Shown: positions 11,418 to 22,951 of the stretch, one piece after another
Layout of the letters: each line of letters starts with the position of its first letter
Numbering within the stretch: the first letter of the stretch is position 1
Assembly (NCBI GenBank): GCA_004794785.1
Contig: SJOL01001427.1
Span: 373,494 to 437,493 of the forward strand
Direction: 5' to 3'
DNA length: 64,000 nucleotides
Source: Opisthorchis felineus
Taxonomy: Eukaryota; Platyhelminthes; Trematoda; Opisthorchiida; Opisthorchiidae
Notes under the pieces: model-generated
Told to the model about the DNA's origin: nothing
The model's database searches: none
What the model saw: only the letters and a program-made list of their open reading frames with translations
Made by a program: the position numbers and the translations under genes

Positions 11418-14400
11418 TACCAACAAATGGCTTCGTTAATGAATACAGCGATGTTGGATACAACTGAGGTGTACTGAATAGAGCGAATGTAAACTGTTGC
11501 ACAGACTTGCTGTTCATTACCTACAGAATCGCACCTCTGTGGAAGTAGTGCCCTCTAACCCCAGAGACTTATGGTTAGCTCACGAGTCAGCATACATGTA
11601 ACATTTCCAGTGGAAACCGTCAAATGTAGAAAGGGATGTGCATTGGCCTAGAGATTACAGAGCTAGATAATTACGTTCCAATATCTGAATATGGATGATA
11701 AGGTTGGACGCCCTAGTTAAATGAAAATCCATGGATAAGATCTGTGTAGCATATTTTGTTAACATAATATGGACGATCAAGGTAGTTAATGAAAGGTGAA
11801 GTCTACGTGAATCGAGTGAGGCAACAACAGTGTTTGCTGAAAAATCAGAAAAGTCTATTCATTTTTTTCTTCCGTTTGTCAGGCTTCAGTTCTGAGGGAC
11901 ACATGAGCAAAATGGGGCAGATCTGTTATACCAAACATTACAATATCGGTTGAAGAATCTGCAATTCTCCACAAGCTGACTGCCTGGTAGGCTGGTGGAC
12001 ATGGGCTATTTCAAACCTCTGGTGCCACGTGTGAGTATGCCGTGAGAAGACAATGCTTTCTTGAAGCTTCTCAGCAAACACTGGTAGCCGGTGAGGACGC
12101 TTGTGCAAAACTGCAAAATGTTTGTCAGGAGGGAAATAGTCGTTCTCAATATATCTTTTGAAAGTTTCTTAGTGGGCGTAATTTTTTGGGAATAATATTG
12201 TTTTTGCGCTAGTTTTGCCTTGTGCTCTTACCAGCTTGCCATCAAGAACCAAACATAGACCGGAATACTCAACGTATAAACATGCTTTTTGGGGTGTTTT
12301 GTATCACACGCAACCCAAAAACCTAATGAGTGAATCTGAAGCCGCATCAATACCTTTATTACGTATTATAGTGAGATTTCTTCATAATCCCATCATTCAT
12401 TGGTTTTCTTTTTGCTTGGTATCCGATTCTGCTCTACTGCATGTTTACACAAAGAAGGCTCTCAAGACGCCTGAGATTTGGATTCAGTCAAACATTGGAA
12501 ATCTTAATAATAAGGCTCGTTGCCTTGAGTAAACAATGGGGTGGTATGTCCAAAAAGCAATGAGAGGTAGCTGACAACACCAGATTATTGACAGCAAGCT
12601 ATTGTTACGGAACAAGAAGTCTTGAAACTGGCCCACTTGAAGTCTCGCTCACAGCGTGATCGTGAACCAAAGTTGTAGCTTTCGTTAGAAAAATGACCCA
12701 TTACTTACAAGCCGTACACTACGCCCAAGTTAAACAGCTAGGTTTATATAGCTAACACGTTCTAGTGGCCTCTCAAACGGGCGCGACTGTAAATTATTTT
12801 GCACCGGCTTCCCAGAGCCCCCGGAGTAACATTATGCAGGACCTGGTGAGGGGCGAAGGGAATGAACTCACAAATCATTTTTCCGTTCAGAATTAATAAG
12901 TATACGATGGAATATAATTTCCGGTCACCCTAGAAGAGAACTAGGTTCTGATGTCCAGTTTTCATCCCAATCAATCAACCAGTGGATTTGCTTCCTTTGT
13001 GACCACTATCCAAAATGTTCATCACTCTTCCATCACTCTGAGACTGTGTTGTGCACATCCTCGATCCACTAGTATACATTGACCATTGAAGGACAATACT
13101 GTCTGATATTGGCGCCAAACGGGGCGTCAATTTCTTCCCGAGAACAAAAAGTTTTTGTGACTCAATTTTTAAGACACCCGTTTCTTTTTATGAGGTATTA
13201 TGTTAACCAAATTTTTCTTATGTGAAGTTTAGCCTCTGTAACATTTGTTCGGTGCTGGCATTCTCCCACCAAAGATCACTGACATTGTTATTTATCTCAA
13301 GAATGGTAGTAGGTGCGATAGTATCATCATTTGTGCCAACGAAGTGTAACTGAATTTTGTAGGTGGCTTCAAGTAAGAATAAGATTGTGGCGACATCAGA
13401 AAAACAATCATCTCTAACATTGTTACGTACTAACGTCCTATGTGCTATCGTCCTACTCACTGTATAGAACAACACATCCCACCAATCTTGAAAGATCATG
13501 AGCAGCCTACTGCAAAGATTTAAAAATCTTTATGGATGTATATAGGTAAAAAAACTTCTATGAACCTCTACTTACCTATCATATAGATCCCAAAACGATC
13601 TGGCCTCGTCCTTCGCTATCAGAGTACGTGTGGCGAATACTTTTAGACGCTGTTTCTAAAAACATTTCCTTTGAGGCCCCTTGGCTTTTGTGATGCAGCT
13701 GATATTGGGTTCGAAAGACTTTACAGAATTAATAAAAGTGTGTTATTCTGCGAAGCCTTCTTTTTCGGCACCGTACTGTGCCTACTAAACCGACTGGGGT
13801 TCGAGGTTACTTAGTCATGCAAAGTTTCGGAGAATTCTTCCAATACAGTGCACTCCACTAAATGATCAGTATGGGAGATGAGGTAACCCTGAAGTTTAAT
13901 CTGAATCTTGTATTCCACCTAGCTGACCAGGTATCCTTACCAGCCAGCAGGTTGCTCACTGTTTATTTCATGAACTTCGGTTCATTGACGACACGGCTCG
14001 CATAATGAGAAATGGTCCAGATTATTGTAGGTTTAACTTTGTACATAACAGAGGTCTACGCCGTTTCACAGAATAACGTTTAACGTTCTAGGCCCACAAC
14101 ATTCTTCTCAATAGGATGGGGGAGCCGATTTCGGGTCAGCGTAGCTATTATCAAAGACTAGCTAAGCAACAAGCAGGAAGCAGCTCAACCATTCAAGTTT
14201 CTTTCGGCCATGGGTTGCTCAGTTGTTTCATGACAGTTGAATTATCTTCTGCTTCATGTCCTCCATTTGTTATTTAAAATATTCGTATCAGGAGCTTCGG
14301 AAGTATTGATCTTAGCTAGTTTTTGATCTCAAGAACATCCTGTAGAATATTCGAAGGCTGAAGGGAGAGGAAGTATGCTGACTTAGACTTTCTTGTAGTT

Positions 14401-17400
14401 AAAGAAAATGGTTGTGCGTGAAGAAGGGCTACGAGAATTTTGGTATTGGTTATGGTGACAAAATCACTCGCCTGTTCACTGCGGGTGTAAGGAGTGATGC
14501 ATCTAATATAGACTTTGGAATACACTCCACTATCTTAAACTCACTCCTGCAGGTCCAAGCAGGGTGGGAAAGTTTCTCCAGAAATTTTAACTGTCCACAT
14601 CCAGATCCACAGAAAGTAGCCTACAGACTCCATGTACGCTATTATTTAGAAGCAACAAGGGTTGAAGAAAATGTCAAGAACCGAGAAAAGTGCTGCAATA
14701 GCCGTGAGCAACGTAGTATAGGTTCACTTACCACGTACAACGCGCTCTGCATCCTTCAGGTGGTCAGTGACTGTCTTGCCGCAATCCTCACAAATAGAAG
14801 ACATCAGATCAGGGAAACGTGGAGAAGTCAGTCGTCCTTCCTTGAACGCAAAAGTCCAATTTTGCAAACTTCTCCATTCGAGAAATGGGACAATGGACTG
14901 GCAATATCACATAGGGCATTGCACGCTGTTATCCAGATTGACAAAACGTCTTGTTTCCTGCCGGTTTATATGCTTGATTTGGAGTCAAGCACAGTTTTGT
15001 CCATGGTCTGACACTTGTTTGTCAGTTCCTACCCCGATGTGTGGTGTGAGGTCATCCGCACTGATCCTACTAAGGTCACACCTGTATGGTTTACAGTGTA
15101 CTCACCGTCTTAGTATCACATTAGTTGGTGCTTTCCAGTATATCGAAAACAAGGGTTTCGATGAAGTACTGGTTGTAAACAAAAGCATGGTAGGATGACT
15201 TTTGTTTCCACAGTGTTCGCTAGAGCCAACTAGGATCGTAGATGCACTGAGTGTGGATCGATCAGTTGGGCCACTGGATGCAGTCCAAACGTCAGTAAAA
15301 ATAAGGATTCTGCACCGAGGACCCCGTAAAACAGCAGTTTGCAATTGTACACAAGAACGAAAATTCGTGGCGAATTCGGAATAAATAACAGGCGCGAATG
15401 GCGATATCAGTCATTTCATCCCATTTGACTTAGGAACGTGAGATTGTAAGTTCTGCTGTGATAGGTTTCTATTAATTTGTAACTGTCTTCTCATCAATTT
15501 GGGGGCAAGAACGACAACTTAAAGTCCTTGCTTCCTAAATCCCCAACTTTGCAATCCAGAAGTTAGATTCGGTTTACGGTATTTTAATGTGCCCCATACT
15601 CTTGTCGGAGAAGTGAGTCTTACACAGATGGTAGTCTCGAAATCTCGTGACTGTGGCCATTTGGTTGTAAGCTTTATTAAGACCCTCAGGACCCAGCGTG
15701 CAACTGGAAATTGATTTTGGTTACCGAGTAAACTAGGTTGTAATCCTGTCTGACCGACCGCTCACAGAGTGCAAAATGCGTCAGCTTCTGGAGACACCAC
15801 AGAAAGCATACTGTCGTGAGTTTGTGATATCTGTGAAACACTTCACAGAGGATCTCGAGATAGCCGGGCACTAATCTGGTTTTGTACGATGGTGCACGTA
15901 TGACGCCTACACAACGAGAACAGTAGGAGTGGAAACCGCGGTCGTGGCCTTTTCATAACTGATCTCAATCATCTGACTCCCAGAATTGCAGGGACAATTT
16001 CGCAGTTGTGCTTCACTGACAATTTATAGTCTCCGACAAGCTGTACGGTAAGGTGTAGCCATTGAGGTTAGCTACCTGAACTATAGACGAGGGCTGGTTG
16101 TTGAGTGGATGGCCAAAGGAATCATGCCTTTGTCACACGATGACTGAAATAGCTAACCATGGAATAACAGGCTACGAAAACTTCCTCGTAATATGCTGAA
16201 TTAACTTATGAAAAAATAGCTCTCAGCTTAGTTTGCATGGTTACTTGACGATCTGGATCATAAGAATCAAAATTTATGCACAAATGTTCCATCAGATCAA
16301 CCTGCATAGTCGCAAATTAACACTAATTCCGCTAAAATTATGTTATATTAAATTGATCAGTCGAAACTGTGCGTTAGCGAAAAGCACCAAATCAGGTGTT
16401 ATGAAAAATGCCAGTTGAAATGATCGAATAGTTCAGACACTCGCTCGATGACTCATGCGGGTCTCATAAAGCAGGTAACCCATTGGGGATTTTGGGAGCC
16501 TTTTTCCCAAGTCCACTCAAAATTTGAACCCGACAGAGAAAATTCTCTTTGAACTTATGTACTAACATTTTTACCAGTGATTATTTTGGGTAAGCAGATT
16601 CACTGCAGATTAAGCATCAGTCCGTACACTTTCAAAGAGCGGAGTTCATTTCAAAATGGCAAATTTTTTTATCAAATTTGCAGTAGTCTGAAACTAGATC
16701 CGTAGAAATCCTATTACAGAAAGTTGAAGTGTTATGTATGCGTAAGCTGCCCTAACGATAAAATAGGCATCCATAGCATTCCAGTTTTATTTTTCTCGTT
16801 ACACTCAATCACAATGGGACATATATCGAGACGGCGCTTTTGCAGTTGGCTGACAGAAACAATTTTTTTAAATTTCTGTCAAATGATTGTTAATGCTCAT
16901 TAAATCACGCAACAGAGCGTTATATTATTAGACTTGGGACCACTCACATAACAATCAGATTATAATAATATCTTTAAAATTACCCATTGCTGACAGAGTC
17001 AAACGACAAAACTATTTTCTCCTGTTCACATTTGCTGGATTCGGACGATTGGACATATTGCTAAACAATTTGACTGGGACTTCATATTCACTCGGTTGAT
17101 CCTGATATCTTTACATGAACCATTCTTACACTCTTGGCGAACGAAAAGCTTCATAACATTTGTACAGAGAGGTTTGAAATTAAATAGCTAGGTCTGTGAA
17201 AAATTACGTAACTTGTCTCCAACCAGACGATGCACAAACGGCGAGTTGACATAAGTACGTTTTGAAAAAATTTGAGGGTAGATTTTTCATTTTGGGATCC
17301 GTGGTAACCTGATTACCTAAATCGTAAAATATACCTCTAGAGATCATCAACGTGTTGGTGTCACGTAGAAACCTTTGAATTTGATGGGAGTATGTGCAAC

Positions 17401-17819
17401 TAGAAGCAGATGAGTCACTCGCCACTGACAACTATTGATGGACTTCTAGCTGATTTGAATTTCCGGGGTTTCATGTGTTTAGAAAATTATAACGGCTTTC
17501 CAATCAACTGACGCGTCGATTATGAAATTTCTGTTTTATTTTTGGGTTTAGAACATCGTTAGCCCTGGCCAAATGGGCAGCCTTTTCGGAAGATTTGTAA
17601 ATCATTACGTCTACCTAACCTTTTTACCCCTTCGTTTTTAACTCACTGGTTTGCGTAACTAACAGCAACGCATTGCCAAGGTAACTTTGGCCTGATGTTG
17701 ATTATTTAATGTCCACACAACTTTGATGTCTGTCCCCCTACTGCTTGCAGTAAAATTGGCAGTACCTCCAGCCAACGCCTAATGTGCGTGTATGTTCATT
17801 TCTTACTGGCATTATGTTA
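11418..17819. other. Unassigned DNA upstream of the tincar-like gene
   Basis: No recognised coding sequence, RNA gene or transposon. The longest unexplained open frame of the window lies here (14412-15011 +, 199 codons, TTG start), partly overlapped by a 143-codon frame (14767-15198 +). Neither resembles a family I know. A short segment at about 11998-12036 shares a TTTCAAACC...GGTGCCACG stretch with the tRNA-like element at 22886 and may be a SINE fragment. Confidence 0.45.
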
Positions 17820-17880
17820 GAGCGCCGGTCGCTGGTCATGGTTGGCTAGATGACGGGCGAAATCAGCAGCAGCGTTGTGG

Positions 17881-17932
17881 CCAATCAGGGCACGAGCAAC
17901 TGTGACTCAGTCAAATACGTGAACCCGATTGG
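17881..17932 (+). promoter_or_regulatory. Candidate proximal promoter of the tincar-like gene
   Basis: Within about 50 bases there is CCAAT at 17881-17885 (in CCAATCAGGG), a perfect AP-1/TRE site TGACTCA at 17903-17909 and an inverted CCAAT (ATTGG) at 17928-17932. The cluster lies about 210-260 bases upstream of the ATG at 18146, in a stretch that looks richer in G and C than its neighbours. I see no TATA box. The motifs are short and the role is inferred from position. Confidence 0.35.
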
Positions 17933-18145
17933 CTGAATGGACCGACGGTCAAGCAGCTGTTTGCACGCCCGATTGCATGACAAATAAACAAATACGCGAG
18001 AAGAATGCTGAGCTATTACAAATTGTAGTCAACGCATGTGCTTTCCGTTGATTTTCGAGGACTATGGGATCCGATTGTTCACGCAATCAGTGGGACTAAT
18101 CGTGTCCTCCATTGGGATTCGATGATTGTTTAAGACCTGTGCAAC

Positions 18146-18842
18146 ATGTCTAACAGCCCTAGACATCCAGCCTTTTACACTTCACGTCGACAGCTCTGGG
18201 CAACACTTCCCAGCCCAAAGTCAACCTGCTGTAACAGGTGGCTGACAAGAACAGGCCTTGGAACTAACTGCACAAGTCTGTTTGATGTATGGCACGCACT
18301 ATTCACTACAGGGACAGTCCTGTGGCTCATATTTAACGCGATTTGGAGATATGGAGAGGTCAAAGCTCAAGCCTACCATCCCCGTTTTGGTGGTGGCTGG
18401 AATGATATTTTCACCCTAAACGTTCAAATTTCTGCAATGATTATTGCTCTGAGCCTATTACCGGTGCTGGTTTATGCCACTACTAGCCGCACTGGTCACC
18501 TGGCTAACGATTCGGTCATCTTAGGTCGGGATGTAATGCATTTGCACAAATGTCTGTCTTCATGTGAACCACTTCAGGGTGTGTGGAAATCGTCTGTTTC
18601 TGGTTCTGCTGGCAATTCTTTAGATCGTCCCGTGGGACAGAAGTCCACACGTGCTGGCTCTTTTGAAGATGAAGAACTCAACAAACTGATCTTGAAAAGG
18701 AGGAGAGGAACATTTTACCGTAAACTGGCGGACAAGTTTCGCCCGTTTTCATCGGTTCTTTATGTCGTGATTGTGTACATCCTCCTGTTCCCGGTTTGTT
18801 TAATAGAAACGGAGCAGTTGCGCCATGAAGCTATCCATCCAC
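18146..18842 (+). CDS. tinc: Tincar-like multipass membrane protein, first coding exon
   Basis: This exon encodes residues 1-232 and the first base of codon 233. The ATG at 18146 is the first after the in-frame TAA at 18131-18133. Three membrane segments are visible: about residues 45-67 (VWHALFTTGTVLWLIFNAIW), 88-112 (LNVQISAMIIALSLLPVLVY) and 201-221 (FSSVLYVVIVYILLFPVCLI). The motif GHLANDSVILGRD (117-129) and the LNVQI-LLP pattern match, from memory, the N-terminal part of Drosophila Tincar (LANDG-KLGR). The exon ends at CCAC|GTAAGT, a consensus donor, in phase 1, matching the acceptor at 49930/49931. Tincar is a multipass membrane protein first described in cardioblasts and linked to Hedgehog-dependent eye development in flies; its biochemical activity is not known to me. 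A further 5' non-coding exon could exist. Confidence 0.8.
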
Positions 18843-21800
18843 GTAAGTCTTGCAGTTTTAGGTCTTTATATTGTTAATATGGATGGAGGGAAGTATGATC
18901 TGAGATACTGGAATAATGTTATTAGTAAGTTAGTCTTTAGAAAGTGTTTTCGATAAGCTAGATTGTTGTAAGAAAGCTGAGCCTGAGGCGAACCAAGATT
19001 TTGTTACACTTTGCAAAAGTAATTTTTGTTTATCAGCTTGTCGCTCATATACTGGCTACTGATAAGTATCGGAGGCGTATCCTTCTATCACATGCTGAAC
19101 ATTAGAAACCTATTGATCCTTTTTGTTTTTCACGAGGTGATGGGTTTACAATCAGAAATCCTTAAAAAGCAGGTGCAGACCAATCATGGGAGCAAGTGGT
19201 TCAGAGGGTAAGCAGGGAAGTTACGAGATCATCATAAGTATGCCACCTGTAGAACGCGATTAAGTTGGAAATTCTATTAAATTCTTGCGCGTCGCTTGCG
19301 GTTCATTTGGTGTTTACAATACAACATCCTAAATGTAATTGCGCACAACGGTGCACGGTACCGTTCGAACGCTGGTGATTGGTGCAAGTGTTTATAAGAG
19401 AGAATCCGGATCAAGAAAATTCCAGGGGTAAGTTTGGGGCTAATTTCTCAGACAACAAGCAGAAGCAAATGAAGTTTAACGATTTGTACCTCTTGTTCTC
19501 TTAAAGCATCGACTACTTTGAACTTCAGTCAACCCAAACCGACTCGAGTATGTTTGAAAAACAGGGATTGTTTATTGCAAGTGAAATAATTTTCTCAGCT
19601 TATAAATAGCATTGATGTTCTACTAAGCTGCCCAAACGTGATGGCCCGTGATGTAAGCAGCATTACTCAGCCAAAAACCCTTTGTACAGCAGCATGAAGT
19701 TTAAGCGAGTACGGCCAGTAATTTTTCACCCTTTAGCAATTAATCACCAGTCTTGTACATGAGTAGCAAATTATGTCACATCTATGGAAATCGCTTCAAG
19801 GGACAAAGTAGAAGTGAATTCTTCTGAGCTATTCCTCCAAGTTCCGTGTTTTACCTAACACTGATAAGGTGATCCTACGTGAATGTCTCACACAAGAAAC
19901 TGGAATCCTAAAATGTCGCTCTCATTGAGCTGCTCCTGCCCACAGGTGATTGGTCATTTTACACACAATAAAACATTTTACACTCTTTGGTCCTTATTAT
20001 ACGAAATACAACCATATTGATTTAGTGAAGTGAGGTTTTGATACACAAGTTTGTGGCGTGAGTATTGTTTTTAACCAAAATTTCCGTGGTAAAGTTCATT
20101 GGCACGATTGCTGTTGAGTTACACTTTCTGCAACCCTTCTACGGATACTATAACGTCTGAAATTTAGCTGTTGGCCGACTTACGCGGTTTTGGTTCATAC
20201 GTTATTCTAACTAAATCGCACTTTACACCGAGAAGTCTAGAGGTAACAACCGTAATATCTTAAGGATTTTTTCGCAGATCAAGATGGTTCATGAAAACAA
20301 TAGAAAAATATTTCTAATGAGGAGCTCTAGCGGGACTTCAATTTGAAGTCTATAGGACCGATTGAATTTAGGTTGCATGAAGTTACACACGATTAGATTC
20401 TTTCTCGGTGTGTTGCGGTTTAGAAATGAGCCTTCGGACAGGCTTGTGTTGTAATGTATGTTTGCCCAGTATATTTGACCCCGGCATATGAATGTTTGGG
20501 ACTGTTCAACTGCCCATACATTCAGTGAGGGAGGAATATTGCTGATTGGAAAAGTGACTATTTAGAATAGTATCGTTCGCTTTATCCGTCATATGGTTTC
20601 ATCCGCTCTTAACTAGATTTTCACCCTTCGGTGGATTTATGTGTGTCGACTTGTGCGATGCGCTAGAAAACCTATGCTGTTACATATCCTGACTGAGATC
20701 ATTTTGTCACACGCAGCAAACCTCTGTTTTGGTTGTTGTCCCCGGTCATCTAGGTTAACGAAACTGGTTAGTATCCACATCTGCCAACCTAACTGCCATC
20801 TTAAACATGACTGAATAAAATTTGCCACGGAGTTATATTCAAGACCAACAAACAGGGCAAAGATAAATATTCGGCCTTCGAGTAGTGGCGTTTTAGTGGT
20901 GATTGTGATTCGCCCAGCGTTCCACATTCACTACTCAAAATTCAAATGAAAACTGCGATGCCTTTTCTCCAATGGTGCTGTGTTCGTACCCACGTCGACA
21001 ATGGCCCATATTAATTCTCTAACCTGATGGTTGACGAGCGCCTCGAGGCTGATAACACAAACAGCTTTCACTTTTGTTCATCCAATTCATCCAGGTTAAG
21101 TCTTCTCTGTCCTCGAACCGTAGATAATGATAACTGAACGCCCTGCCAGCAAAATTATTGCGCTGAAATATCCCCTCTTGGGGGTATTTCTAAGTGAGGA
21201 CACACTAGATTAACAGGAATGGAAACCAGATAATTAACGGAAATTTCGTACTGTATGTGAAGGCAATCTGTGTTGGAAAGCCAAGAAGCACTGCGCAGCT
21301 GTTTCATCCTTGTTGGGAGTCATCTGCACATCTGAGCATCTCGTGAGTTAATCACATTAATAATCAGCCGCTCGAAATACTCTGGATTTCATGAGATGTG
21401 CACTGTTGATGATTCCCAGTATGAAGAAGACATATGCACAGCTTAAATTGGTTTCACTTATAGAACGAAATCATAATTGAAAATCATGAAACCTCCTTAC
21501 ATTACTATTAAGCCAATAAAATCTTTTAGAGCTGGAGGTAACAATCGGTTCTGCTGCTTTTCGACATTAGCCAGCCGTAACCCGACTAGTTGCTTCATCT
21601 GATGATACTCCAAACTCTTCTTCTGATGTTGTAATTGAGCAACCTTCATTGGTACCTTCCAAAATATTCGGTATGTTTAGTATTTTACTTCATTATGTAA
21701 CCTTCCCACCGTACATGGGCTGCTGAGGTAACACCTGCTCTGGTTCAGTCTCCTGCAGAACTGCCAACAAGCTGACTTTTGTGCACTCCATTTCGCTCAC

Positions 21801-22885
21801 AATGTTCCATTATTCTTCTACAAAAATATTCATTGAGATACTTATCAGTCTTGCCCTTACATATCCTGGATTCCATTCAGAGAGTAAGAAAATCTACTTA
21901 AATTAGGAATTATCTAGCTTCAGTGCCGGAGTTTAGAGTATAGAGAGCAAGTTTGGGCCAAGACGGTAAACTTCTTAGTAATCGGCAAACCAACTAAACC
22001 GGAACAAGATTGTGGTTGGATCAATCCTTTGTTTGACCGAAAACGTCAAATAAATTGAGAAGCAATACATCTAAAAAAGAAATGAAGTTGCTCCCTGTTG
22101 AAGACAATCTCCGTTTTGGGAAAACACTGGTTGTCCAGTGAGGCACTTGTGTGTGTATCTAACGCGCCTGACCACTCATCACTTTGTTCCTCATATTCCG
22201 AGGAAATTAGCTTGTCGCAAGGATGTAACCGGAACGTCAGGTATCCAAAAGACAAGAATAGCTAGTTAGCTTTACCGGACACAGGGCTGTATGCGTTTGC
22301 ATCACACGGCGATCAATAAATTAATGATTGACAAACTGGAGGCTCATGGCAATGGCTGTAAATAAATAAAGTGAATAAAGTAGATGAGTTAGATGCTTCA
22401 GTTTTCCGGAGATCTAACAGTCATGATGCGCTAGGACGGACGGACCGAAAAATCACAAAAAGAACTCTAAGAGATACACGGAATCACACAGTTTACTAAC
22501 CGTATACAGGGCGGGAACGGTGCAGAGAACGAATGGTAACTTGTTTATTGGACTGCTGAACTGTGAAAGGTAGGATGACAAGATGACTCAAAGACGTTGA
22601 AATCTGAAGAGGTAAAATAAGTTACGGTACACCACAGCATACGAGCTCAATGTGAAAATGACATTAGTCTTCTGTGATGTGCCCATCAGCTTGAAAAGTG
22701 CTTTCTTTCCTGGTTTTCTAGCAAAGACCACAGGGAGAAAACAGAACACCGACAGGAATCGAGTGAGGTGAGGCGGCAAAATTCTCAGCATCATCATCAC
22801 CATCCTCGACAGTGTTCAACACTGGTGCTTCGCTGCTGTACAGGCATGAGTTATTTGGAAGCTAGATACAAACTAATTCAGCTTT
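18843..22885 (+). other. Tincar-like intron, part 1
   Basis: The inferred intron is 31,088 bases, 18843-49930. Its first 4 kb holds no recognisable gene or transposon. One short hairpin occurs at 21165-21190. A 96-codon frame at 20637-20927 (minus) has no recognised domain. Confidence 0.55.
21165..21190. repeat. Short hairpin (11-bp stem, 4-nt loop)
   Basis: GAAATATCCCC at 21165-21175 and GGGGGTATTTC at 21180-21190 pair over 11 positions with one non-Watson-Crick pair, around the loop TCTT. It is intronic, with no recognised role. Confidence 0.7.
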
Positions 22886-22951
22886 GGTGGCATGGCTAAG
22901 TGGATAAAAACGGGATATCAGAAATGGGAATTTCGAAACCCAGGTGCCACG
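22886..22951 (+). repeat. tRNA-like segment (SINE head or tRNA pseudogene)
   Basis: GGTGGCA at the 5' end is nearly complementary to TGCCACG at the 3' end, as in an acceptor stem. TGGCTAAGTGGATAAAAACG resembles a Ser/Leu-type tRNA A box. AATTTCGAAACCC is a degenerate B box. At 66 bases it is shorter than a Ser/Leu tRNA and the arms do not fold cleanly, so it is not a working tRNA gene. A related 3' half (TTTCAAACC...GGTGCCACG) occurs near 12010-12036, which favours a dispersed tRNA-derived SINE family over a lone pseudogene. Confidence 0.5.

Noticed and set aside
18175..18363. Minus-strand frame inside the first tincar-like exon
   Set aside because: Shadow of the coding strand.
21598..21620. 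Possible hammerhead ribozyme core (CTGATGA) expected near Penelope elements
   Set aside because: CTGATGA occurs at several places (about 21600, 55108, 60448), but no paired GAAA core with flanking stems was found, and none lies beside the Penelope remnants.
22886..22951. Functional tRNA gene
   Set aside because: Too short for a Ser/Leu tRNA, degenerate B box, and arms that do not fold into a clean cloverleaf; called tRNA-like instead.
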